This document shows, piece after piece, positions 23,384-33,240 of a DNA stretch of 64,000 nt (its first letter is position 1; each line of letters starts with the position of its first letter). This DNA is from Lunularia cruciata (taxonomy: Eukaryota; Streptophyta; Marchantiopsida; Lunulariales; Lunulariaceae). Position numbers and translations under genes: made by a program. The notes under the pieces were generated by a model that was not told the DNA's origin, searched no databases, and saw nothing but the letters and a program-made list of their open reading frames with translations. The DNA lies in the NCBI GenBank assembly GCA_948567375.1, contig OX419755.1:37763001-37827000 (forward strand). Reading direction: 5' to 3'.

Positions 23384-25956
23384 GGTGTGGTGAATGTGGT
23401 GAGTTGTTGATGCTCTGGTGCAATCTTGATTTGGTTATATCCACTATAACCATCTCCAAAACTGTACCTCTCATGACTTGCAACCTCCTCCAAGATCTCA
23501 TCAATGAATGGCAATGGGTAGTAGTCCTTCTTGGTAACAGCATTGAGCTTCTTGTAATCCACACAAACACGAAGCTTGCCATTCTTTTTCTTCACAATGA
23601 CAATTGGAGACACCCATTCTGAATTCTCCACCTCAAAGATAAATCCAGCCTCCTTGAGCTTATCAATCTCCTCCTTCACAACCAAAGATATTGGTGGGCT
23701 AATGCGACGTTGCTTTTGGCGGATTGGTCTTGCATGTGACTCCACCTCTATCTTGTGCTCCTCCAAGGTGACTTCTTTCAAATCCTTGTAACTAAAAGCA
23801 AACACATGGATGAACTTGCAAAAAATCTCCTCAAATCTCACCTTCTCCTCCTTGGTAACATTTGGGCCATACTTGAGGGTAGATAACCTTCTCTCTACCT
23901 CCTCAAGTGTCAATGGTGATTTATCTGGGTCCTTCAAAACCTCTGGCTTAGGTGAAAAATCCATAGCACACAAAGGATACACATCTGAATCAGATTCAGA
24001 TTCATCCTCCTCCATGGAAGTCTCCTCTTCCATGCTTGTGTCCACACTTGAAGCTATTTCTTCAGAATCTGATTCCCAATAATCAGAAGATGGTGTATCT
24101 GAATGTGAAGTGTTGGTGGTGTTAGTCACAGGAACAGTGACTCTATGGTTTGATGGCCCAATCCTCAAGTACCCTTTGTGCCATCGATCAGTTGTGCGTG
24201 CTGCTCTCAACCATGGCCTCCCAAGAAGTAAGTCATAGCTTGAATCCTTCAAGACTTGGAAAGTCATGAGATTTTGAACTCCCATAACTGAAACTACCAC
24301 CTTATCCATCACCCCTACTGGTCGAACTTGTTGCTTGTTTGCCATGCTCACCACAAATGTTGAAGGTCTTGAGGGTATCATACCCAACTTCTTCATCAAC
24401 CTTTCTGACATGGCATTCACTGTTGATCCTCCATCAACCAATGCATCCTTGATGTTGTGACCATTCACTCTCACATCAATCTTGGAGGCATATTCACAAG
24501 CTTCCCATGGTGCTGGCTTGGCATCCACCACCCCCATTGATATTGGAACTTTTGCCTTCTTCTTCTTCTTGCTCCTTGTAGAACTCAAACCACCTTTAAG
24601 CTCCTTTCTCAAGGTAGGGTTCAAAGCAATTAATTGGCCCACTGTGATGTTAGCCTTGTGACTACCAACATCCTCCAACACATTGTAGTTCCATTGTTGC
24701 TTTGAGATCAAGAAGTCCTCCATCCCCAACTTCTTCCTTGGAGTCTTTGTTGTTGATGGTGTTGAGGTGCGAGTGCTCCTAGTAGACATAGGAGTATCCT
24801 TGCTTGAAGTAAATCCTTGAGAAGAGTGAACATCCTCTGCAAAACGAGCTCTCTTCTTCTCTTGTGCCAAAAGCTCCAAATTAAAACCCTTGGAGTTTGA
24901 GCACTCTCCCTTCTCATACTTGCTCTCAACCACATCTATGGATGCTATCCCCTTACCTTTGTTGGGATTAGGAGCCACTTGGGTTTCACTACCTCCTTCT
25001 TTCCCTCTATTGGGTTTCACTACCTCCTTCTTTCCCTCATAACCCCTTCCTCCATGGTAAGTGGAATTTGGGCAATTCCTTTGGATATGGCCTCTTCCTC
25101 CACAACCAAAACAATTTCTATCATTGAAATTGTTGGCTGGTTGGCCTCCTCTATATGGATAGTTTCCATAACTCCTAGGCCCTCTCCCTACATTCTGATC
25201 CACCTCTCTCTTCTCCCATAGTTGCACCACATTGATCTTGAGATCCGCAAGTTGTTCTGTGATGGTTTGGAGTGGATCTTTTGGTGGAGGTGCAAGAACT
25301 GGAGCAACTACTACTTGTGGTGCAACCCTTGTCACCAAAGTATCAGAAGTTCCACCATACTTGTAGCCTTGAGGAGGATGCACAACCTCCTTCACCACCA
25401 AATCACTCTCATCTCCTTCCAAACTCTCCTCCATACGAATTGCGATCTTGATAGCTTCAACCTTGGAAGAAGGTTTCTCATATCTCACCTTGCTTCTAAT
25501 TTGTGGTCTCAATCCTCCCACAAAATTCTTGGTGAGCATGGCCCCTATGCCAATCATTGTAGTCTCCACATCATCCCCACCCTTCCTCAACACTATGCAA
25601 AATTTGGACTCCAACTTTTCCACTCTTTCCACATAGACCCTCACTTTCTCTCCATCTCCTTGCTTGAGAAATGTAACCTCACTCATCAATCTCTCATAAC
25701 TCTCATCAGGAAGAAAGTTCTCAATGAGTGCTGAAGTCAAAATCTCCCAAGACTCCTCTTCCCCATCTCTCCTCTCTCTCTTTTGGTATTCTGACTCATA
25801 CCATGTAAGTGCTGCATCCTCAAAGAAATCTGGTAATAATGAGGCCCACTCATTCTTCCTCCTCTCATTGTTTCCTATGCAAGCTCTCTTGAAGTCTCTC
25901 ACAAAGGCCTCCACATCTTCTCCATCCTTGCCAAAGAAAACCGGAAGTTTCCCCAT
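23311..25956 (-). pseudogene. Gypsy gag-pol, part 1: Gag, protease, N-terminal RT
   Basis: An 881-residue frame starts at ATG 25956. The capsid-type region is residues 1-180 (KLPVFFGKDGEDVEAFVRDF). A CCHC zinc knuckle, CFGCGGRGHIQRNC, lies at 282-295. A Lys/Ser/Thr-rich linker follows. The aspartic protease has ALVDGGST at about 505-512 and LLLGRPWL at 576-583; D-G-G replaces the usual D-T/S-G. An acidic linker (615-665) leads to RT from about 735, with 'VRVCVDY'-type and YPLPFIDE motifs. The last ~18 residues are out of frame: one base is missing at about 23366-23368 within RT, before the conserved MPFGLCNAP. Gag and pol are in one frame, as in many plant gypsy elements. Confidence 0.9.
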
Positions 25957-26190
25957 CTTAACCCCTCACTATCTTTCTTTTCTCTCAATTTTTTTTTCTC
26001 TTTTCTTTTCTCTCACTCTATTACTAATAGAGTATATACATGACTAACACCATCTGAGAATAATCCACTCTAGGGAACACAAAAGGTTCAGGTTGCTCCA
26101 AGATTTCTATAGCAACATCAAATCCTAGAGTGCATATTAATCTAACTCTCATGGATAGTTTATCCATAAGTTGAAAGATTATCTCCATCA

Positions 26191-26664
26191 CTAATCTTGA
26201 GAACTAGCTGATGAAGGTGGTAGTATTTCTGTAGCTGTACTAAGACTCTCTCCAAGATCCTTCACCAAAGTTTCCAAAAGTGCTTTTACTCCACTACACT
26301 CATGTCCTTTTGGAAGTCCTTCAACTCCACAAACCTCACACAACTCCTTGGTCTTAGATCTTCTCCCTCCCAATCTTGGTGAAGAAGGTCCACCATGCAA
26401 ACCCAAGTCAAGTAAGCCTCTCCTTTCCCTCAATCTCTTGCTCTCAAAGGTCAATGGACATGAACTTGCCTTATGTCCCTTCTCTCCACATAGAAATCAC
26501 TTAGACTCACTCTTTCCTCCAAGTGGTGTAAGTTTTTGGATCCTCTCAACACTCTCTTCAAATTCTATTGTAAACTCTCTTTTCCTCAAATCCACCCCTA
26601 TAATCACCTCAAACCCTTGGAGAACCTTATATAATCTCAATTTCCACTCTTGATGACCCTCCAT
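26191..26664 (-). pseudogene. Zinc-knuckle ORF upstream of gag, broken by one stop
   Basis: Starting at ATG 26664 (MEGHQEWKLRLYKVL...), a 157-codon frame ends at 26191, about 230 bp before the gag ATG and in the same direction. A TGA at 26497-26499 interrupts it exactly where the first Cys of a CCHC knuckle is expected. The following residues FLCGEKGHKASSC keep the C-x4-H-x4-C spacing. A second Cys/His cluster (CEVCGVEGLPKGHEC) lies further on. Extra ORFs before gag are known in Ogre-type gypsy elements, but this one is not recognised. It may be a nucleic-acid-binding accessory protein or a diverged partial gag duplicate; both are inference. Confidence 0.55.
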
Positions 26665-27330
26665 GTTCCCCAAGATGAATCTAAACACTCAAACATGCTT
26701 TTTGTTGATCTCAAACTTCTCATGCATGAGATCTCTACTCTGCAGAATTGACCCTTCCTCACAATGTCACTCAAATCTCCCAATCAATATGTCACAGTCC
26801 TCTGAAATTTTCCACACTTGATCACAATTCCAGGACGTCCCTCCCTGCAAAATTTCAGATCTTTTCATCGAGCCATTTGGCCTAGACACCTTTCTATTCA
26901 GCACCCATATTTCAGATTTGGTCTGAAAACCACCCCCCTCACTTCAAAAACTCATAACGCCCTGCGCAAAAACGATCTCTCTCTAATTTTTGTGGCAGCA
27001 GGTAGAATACTATGCACTGAATTTTCTTGGAAATTTTCAGGACAATTCACTGAAAATTAAAGAAATGGCAGACTCTGTACAATTTTCAAGAGAGCATGCA
27101 GTTGCGGGAGCACTTTACCCTATCAACTTTCAAAAATTCTAGCCCAATGCGCATAGAAGTTCTCTCAATAATTTCAAATGTGCTAACTGAAAAATAACCC
27201 AAGCTATCATGTGTAGAAATCTCAAGTCCAAATCTCAAACTTGAGATTTTGCCCAAAATCACCTTAATCCCCAAAATCTGCAATCCATCTCACACAATCC
27301 AAGTGGAAATGGAAAGACCTTCCTTGGATA
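26665..27330 (-). other. Element leader region, no LTR found
   Basis: It has no protein domain and no LTR-A match. It reads as the 5' untranslated leader of the gypsy element. The primer-binding site was not identified, and the true left boundary in element terms lies somewhere near 27300-27340. Confidence 0.4.
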
Positions 27331-27345
27331 TAAAAAAAATTTGAA

Positions 27346-27578
27346 ACAAATGAGGAGGCTCTTGATGAGCAACTTCCAATAGCAAATTCAATGCTATGTG
27401 ATCGAAATGCTATGAGCATCACCGATAACTTAATCTAGATGAAGAGGCAGATGTACATGAAGAATTTACTGATGAAGCCTTGCTTCAAATAATGATGAAT
27501 GCTGAAAATGATAATGAAAACAATGGCATGGATGAGGAAGCCTGTACACCAAGTGTCCAATGCAAAGTTGTTACCTAG
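27346..27578 (+). pseudogene. Possible C-terminal piece of a pogo/Tigger-like transposase
   Basis: A plus-strand translation reads (with one frame change at about 27430) NEEALDEQLP..., NAMSITDNL, then DVHEEFTDEALLQIM... and ends in an acidic tail at TAG 27576-27578. Acidic 'M-x-I-x-N-L ... E-E-x-T-D-E-x-L' tails are typical after the DDE domain of Tigger/pogo transposases. With the N-terminal piece at 20191-20374 this suggests a transposase copy split by the gypsy element, with the catalytic core deleted. The match is by eye and the confidence is modest. Confidence 0.4.
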
Positions 27579-27715
27579 CTCACGTATTATACTCAAGAAA
27601 CTAGGAAGTGTCCAATGCAAAGTTGTTGCCTAGCCCACATGTTATACTCAAGAAACTAGGAAGTGTCCAATGCAAAGTTGTTGCCTAGCCCACATGTTAT
27701 ACTCAAGAAACTAGG
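27551..27715 (+). repeat. Three tandem copies of a 55-bp unit
   Basis: Units lie at 27551-27605, 27606-27660 and 27661-27715. Each begins AAGTGTCCAATGCAAAGTTG and ends ACTCAAGAAACTAGG. Copies 2 and 3 are identical, and copy 1 differs at a few positions. The first unit overlaps the end of the transposase-like frame. Confidence 0.95.
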
Positions 27716-28987
27716 AAAGAATGCAGGTTCAAATATGGAAATGCTTATTAAACTGCCCTGCATGCAGAGGTAGGTCAGAGGTAGGTCAAAGAGGAAGAGC
27801 ACAAAAAGAATGCTCAAGGAATTGAAAGGATATCAGATCCATTTTTCCAATGTGAATTGTTTTGCCATGCTAATAAATGAAACTTTTTTCCAAAAACCAT
27901 TTCCTCTGGTAATTCTCTTAAATTATATTCTCATTTTCTTGTATAAACTAAAAGAATATAAGAGTATAAATTAGTGGCTTAGGAACCACATAGGTGGATG
28001 GCATTGGCCATAAAATATGAAGCGAATATAAGCTAACAAAATATAAAATACAAGAGGGTCTACTGGAGTACATTTTGGCCGACATCGTCTACCACAGTAC
28101 AAGAAACTGTCAAAGTCTTGATACGAGAAATTTCAAGACTAGATTCCTCATGTAAATAACGTGCATTCCTGAATTCCTGAATGTGAACAACCTCATCTTC
28201 CCGCGTAGCTCACTGTACATCAAGAACCCACATTTGAACAGATCTACCTTCAATTGATTACTCCATAATTCTATGTTCAGGAATTAAAAGTTCATAAATT
28301 GCGGAAACTGTGCGAATGCCCCCATTTGCAGCTATTTGTGTATAAAAGAAAGCATAAATCGCTCGTTGGTCGGCGTTTAACAGCCCCATATGCCTGTTCA
28401 GGGTTGCTAGAGGTCTAGATGGACAACAAACTAAAATCTTACAAGCCCACTCAATGTCTACAGCTCAACTGATAAACCAATCCATTCTCGGAACCTGGAT
28501 ATGGAACTTCAAGCAACAGGGAGAAGGATGGCTAATCAAATGCAACCAGGGATGGAGCCGGATGACCAGATCTCCGACATAAACTGTGATGCATCATAGT
28601 GAATAACGAAGTGCAGACAGTGTATCAACCGGACAAAAAATAATCATTTCTTCTTTCATCACAATGAGACATGTCGCATCTCTCGAAAAAAAAATTTAAG
28701 ATTTCAAGAGATAGCTTTCTCGGGATTACGAGCATCATATTTAAGATTACGATCATGGCGTTCCAGTGAAATTAATGTACAGTATGGCACACTTCGGGAC
28801 AACGTCATTGATGCTTAATAGAATCCACACAAAAACTATTCCTTGTATGATAAGGACTCCACGTGTAAATAATCTCGTCAATATACTAACAATGAAGGCA
28901 GAGAGGACAAAGTAATGGGAGAGATTTGACACAGAATTGAATATAACTGAATGGGCCTGTTCTCGAGCATTTTATATCGTTGATGGC
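27716..28987. other. Intergenic, including the 3' flank of the saposin gene
   Basis: From about 28100 the base composition becomes more even and the sequence looks unique. The 3' untranslated region of the minus-strand saposin gene should lie in 28.5-28.98 kb, but no clear poly(A) signal was fixed. No coding region was recognised. Confidence 0.4.
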
Positions 28988-31805
28988 TTAGAGGGCATGG
29001 ACCCGCTTGACGTTCTCAGCAGATGGCAAAACCAAAAACGGCTCGCTCCCGAAAGTCTCCGTCTTCATCGGACAAGTACCTATCTTCTTGCACAAAACAT
29101 CTGCGTCCAAGATGGTATCCAAATTCGCGAGGATAAAAGGTGCATATTGCGCAACAATCATCTTGCACTGGATTCATACCAAACCACAAGATCGTTAGAT
29201 GGGAGTTTCTAGGAGTTGAAAAACCACTCGAAAACATGCAATACAACTGGCGACCAGATACTCCACAACTACTCGGGGAGCTTGACAAAACGTCGTAACG
29301 ATCACAAATCATTCCTGCAGAGCAAACGTTTAAGATGTGAGAACAAGTATTCCAACTACAACTTTGAGAACTTTCAATGGGGTCCTCACTTACCTCATCC
29401 ACATGATTGATTACTCTATCACATCCATTGCCAAGTACCTCCAAAAGCCTCTCCTGGAGAGCGAAATAGAACCTTGCCTTAGCTTTTCATTCCTCAAGGG
29501 AAAAAGAGTAGGAAAAACAAGAACATAACACAGCAAATCGGCAATTCCACAGCAAACATAAAGGCCATTCGCGGGTTCCTTGGATAGTTGAGTGTGTATT
29601 CTTGATTCTTTACATTATACGCATAATTGTTATAAGGTAGAGACCGAAAGTTTAAAGAGACCTTCACACTAAACTCATTACTTGCGGCAGTCCTGCGTCC
29701 TTCAAGGTTAACACTTGGCATGCAATCGTTCCATATAAAACAGTGACTCAACGCAGACAACAAAACGGGATGTAGATTCAATGTGTGCGCCTAACCAACA
29801 ACGGAAGCAGAATACGATGTCAGTAATCATGACAGTTGAGCTGAACGAGAAGCATGAGAATCAGAATCAATGTACCTGAGTCTTGGGATCCCGAAGTTTA
29901 TACTTCATCTCCAACACCACAAACTGGCAGATAGCACAATCATTCCTCTTCAATTGGCGAGCAGCCAGATCGGGTTTGCATAGTTTGGTCAACTCGCAAA
30001 ATTCCTCGGGTGTAAGATTGTCGAGGTGCTCCATGAAATCGGGGGCGTAAACATCCACAAGGAGGTCGCACTGTCAGATTAAGTAAACTCATGTAAGTAC
30101 TAAGGCAGGTTACTCGAACCCTAGACTGCTGGTACTGACCATTACCAGCCAATCCTTGATGACTCCTTGACAAATGTCCTTTATCTGTCGACAGTATCAA
30201 TCAAATGACAAATAATCCGATGATTCTAATTTTGTTCACACATGGTATTTTGCGTGACATTGTGGCTTGTGGAGCTTCTTCTCGGAATAAAATCTGTGAC
30301 TTTCAGCAAACAGAACTATGATCCACGACGTACAGGTGAATAAATGTCCGTCAGGTTAAACCACAAGAGCAAATTCGGAATGAACCTGTTTGCTAAGTTC
30401 TTCAAGCCTGGAACAAGCAAGATGCAGAGCAACGATGATTTGAGTTTTAGTTCTGTTCGACCCCAAGTAAGTCAAGGCATCTGATGCAAAATCCTGGCAT
30501 AGAGCACATGTCTTCGTGTCTTTCTTTAGAGTCAATGTAGGCATGCAAATCCCACTTTCTGTGCACAGCTCAGGCCTAAAATATGACTGGAAAGCCATAA
30601 GAAGGTCTGGCACATATATTTGCACCATACTGATACACTGCATACACACCACCAAGTATGTCAGACATGGAAATAAACCGTTACAAAATCAAAATTAGAA
30701 ATTTACTTGTCATGTCATGTAGATGCATGTAACCTTGCCTTAGCTTTCAATTTTGGGGTCATGAGGTTTTCACATGCTAAATGAGACAGCACGTCCTCGA
30801 GTCTCTTCTCGGTCCGAGGATCTTCCAGAACCATCTGGATATCGGTCGACAACTGCAAACATGCGTCGCAAACAAGATTCTGGCCGATCCAGGATACTGG
30901 AAGCTGTCCTTTAACTACAGCAACCTCAGTTCGTTCTACACAGTGCAAGGATGGTAAATTCTCATCAGAACACATATCCTGTTTTGAATCAAATCTCATC
31001 TCGCATGTAAGGTTGTAAATAAGTAAATGTAAGTAAATTTGTTATTCATAGATCGCTAACCAGGTTTCACCTAGATATCACAATACTGCTACACTTTCTA
31101 CCTACTCTTGCTGACCAACATAATCTAGTTGCGCGCAAAATGTTATCTAGTTTTATCCACTGAAACTGTTCTTGCGTGAGCAGTTTCAGTGTTAGAACTA
31201 GTGGGTATGGCCCAAAAAAGCTCCGTCATTGACCCATTCTTTGGGTGGCAAAATTTCTATTAAAACCTCTTCGTGAATTCATGATGGAGTGCAAATCCAA
31301 AGCCTTGTGAGTTGTTTTGTTGGTCTAAGCATCAGTAGACGTCAGGAGAGGACAAACGTCGTGCCCTTGTAACCGCTATACAGAGATCATGAGCAAGAAG
31401 TCCAGATTCTCCGCCTTTCCAGAGAAAATAAGACAAGGCGGAAGAACCAATTCTAAGAGAAGGCTTAACGAACTAGCGAAAAACAGTTGTGGTAACACAA
31501 GACGTGCTAGCTGCTTCAATTCAAACACAAATTATTCAGGTTTTCTTGAGAAGAAATATACTCTTGAAGGAGATTTCAGGGAGACACTGGGAGCAGTAGA
31601 TTGTTAACAAAGACATTCTCAACAGTGGGTATCAGAATAATAGCGACAGATTTCATTGTAAGTGTTTAATCGAGCTCTGTTGATGCTATTACAAGCACGG
31701 AGAAGATAGTTCTATACCCTCAATGACAGTTCGAGCCCCAATCGACACGAAAAGTACGCACAGGAGGCTTGCTGCGAAACATAACTGATGTTGTCGCGCC
31801 ATCAT
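28988..31805 (-). CDS. Saposin-B-domain protein (three SapB modules), spliced
   Basis: Exons, from 5' to 3' on the minus strand: 31805-31718 (tentative: MMARQHQLCFAASLLCVLF..., a signal peptide), 30978-30739, 30637-30386, 30184-30146 (39 bp, possibly optional), 30070-29876, 29453-29394 and 29167-28988 (TAA stop). From the second exon on, all junctions are phase 0. The protein has three saposin-B modules, each with the six-cysteine pattern: VCDACLQL...ESGIC, KTCALCQDF...LTKLC and NDCAICQFV...KKIGTC. The helix-4 motif C-x3-V-x2-Y-x-P is present in each. SapB modules are small helical bundles that bind lipids or membranes and usually enter the secretory path to the vacuole/lysosome. Plant relatives commonly carry two modules, so three is notable. 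An NRT glycosylation site lies in module 2. The second intron uses a GC donor. The link between the first exon and the second is unresolved in phase. Confidence 0.85.
31158..31191. other. 11-bp perfect hairpin within the first intron
   Basis: CACTGAAACTG at 31158-31168 pairs with CAGTTTCAGTG at 31181-31191 across a 12-base loop. It lies in the long intron between the signal-peptide exon and the first SapB exon. No function is evident. Confidence 0.6.
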
Positions 31806-33240
31806 GATACCTGCCAGCAAGCCAGATTTGATATTAACACCAGGAGCAATAAACGATTTAAACCACGCTTATGAGATTCACACCAGGAGCATGCTGCACG
31901 TTACGTTTTTTCTGCTCCAATAAGATTACTTGCAGCCATCGTTTAATTCGACTCGGCTACTCGGTGCTACATCATTCTCCTCACTCACACAACCGCCTAG
32001 AAACACGCCAGGAAGAAGGCAACAACAAGTTCCAGCAAGAGATCATCGTCGAATTGTCTTCTCAACACAAGATCTCCCTCTCAGCAAACACGGCTTACTA
32101 CCGACTGGTAGAAAAGTCACTTCCACGGACGGACGGACCTACTAGGCAATAGAGACCAGGAGCTCACGACTTGCAACTACCCCGTCTTGAGCAGAACAGT
32201 CTCTGACAGTGCAGCACCCCAATACTGCTCTGAATTTACACTCTTTCATAAATATCGATCCACCAGGATTCATGGAGAGGACTATAATTACTAAAATATA
32301 GTTACTAAAATATTGGAGTTGACTTGCCCCGAGGGTGAAAGGAATAGAAAACTTACGAGCTCGGAACGAAAAATATGGACGAGAAATAACTGAGGAAGCC
32401 GGTGATAACCAATCTTGTAGCGCAACCAAAGCCTAGCGGGCTCCAAAGGCGTACAATCGTCCATGGATAAATTTGGGGCAAATAAAGCTAGTTGGAGCCA
32501 AAACCTCAAACCCGGAACGACTTTCACGAAAATAAAACTTCATCCACGATTATTTGAACGGGGTATAGAAACGGAGAATTTGCTACATGTGCCGGTGGTT
32601 GCAAGGTGAACTCAAACTAAGATGCCTTCCCAAAAATAAAAGCCTAATGGCGACAGAAGGATTCTAACACACATAAAGCGTAATTCATAGAACAATACAG
32701 CTAATAGACAAACCAACCTACAATGGAGAAAGAACTCCAAAAAATTCGGAGCCAGGTAAACTCTCGGAAGAAGCAAGATCTCGAAGGGGACAGATACACA
32801 GCCACATATTGTTCTGTCCAATAATCGAAAGCTGTCCACGATACTTCAATCTCGATTTCACGACAGAGAACGAAAGGGACTGAAACGCACCAGTTTAATG
32901 AACCACTCCCAGCGAAGCAATAAGAATTCGGCGGGTTGATTAGGAACACCGAGACCAGATGGGATCGTGCAGCGGTCTTCTTTCTGTATCCCGTCCGCTT
33001 GCTGTAGTGAGCGATGAAATGAGTGAATGCCTGCACCTCACCGACAAGAGAGCCCCTTCACTTATGCGCTGCTTTCTCTCGCTTTCTTGCGGTTTCATCC
33101 TCACGTCCATATGGCCCGACTTCCGGCCGACTTGCCGTTAATGAACGCAACACTAAGTGCTCTCGACACGCTTCAGACTCTACTCCTTCGCTGACTTCGT
33201 TACCAAGTTAAACCATTCTCGTTTCCAAGTTGAAAGTTTT
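31806..33240 (-). promoter_or_regulatory. Probable 5' leader and promoter region of the saposin gene
   Basis: This unique, GC-richer sequence has no convincing protein. On the minus strand an acceptor-like TTGCTGGCAG ends just before the ATG region (about 31811), and donor-like CTGGTGCG occurs near 32890. A leader intron is therefore possible, with the start of transcription near 33.0-33.2 kb. This is inferred from position and splice-like sites only. Confidence 0.35.

Larger units (their letters stand above)
20375..27330 (-). mobile_element. Ty3/gypsy retrotransposon, non-chromoviral, lacking a 5' LTR
   Basis: In minus-strand order it has an untranslated leader (27330-26665), a zinc-knuckle ORF (26664-26191), gag-protease-RT (25956-23311), the rest of RT, RNase H and integrase (to 21113), a polypurine tract (21073-21065) and the 3' LTR-A (21064-20375). 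The pol order PR-RT-RH-IN defines Ty3/gypsy. No chromodomain follows the integrase, so it is not a chromovirus; membership in a Tat/Athila-like or early-land-plant clade is inference. No LTR-A was found between 26.7 and 28 kb, so the 5' LTR is lost. One frameshift and three in-frame stops show it is inactive, but it is much better preserved than its relatives. Confidence 0.88.

Noticed and set aside
25222-25734. 170-codon plus-strand ORF
   Set aside because: It is antisense to the gag region of the gypsy element, whose minus-strand frame holds the conserved motifs.
27551-27715. CRISPR-like array
   Set aside because: The three 55-bp units are directly contiguous with no spacers, and the DNA is from a plant nucleus; it is a tandem duplication.
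26700-28000. Search for a 5' LTR-A of the gypsy element
   Set aside because: No TGTGAGCC...GTGTTACA sequence or recognisable part of LTR-A was found there, so no 5' LTR is annotated.
32701-33036. 111-codon minus-strand ORF upstream of the saposin gene
   Set aside because: There is no recognised domain. It lies in the presumed leader or promoter and contains likely splice sites.
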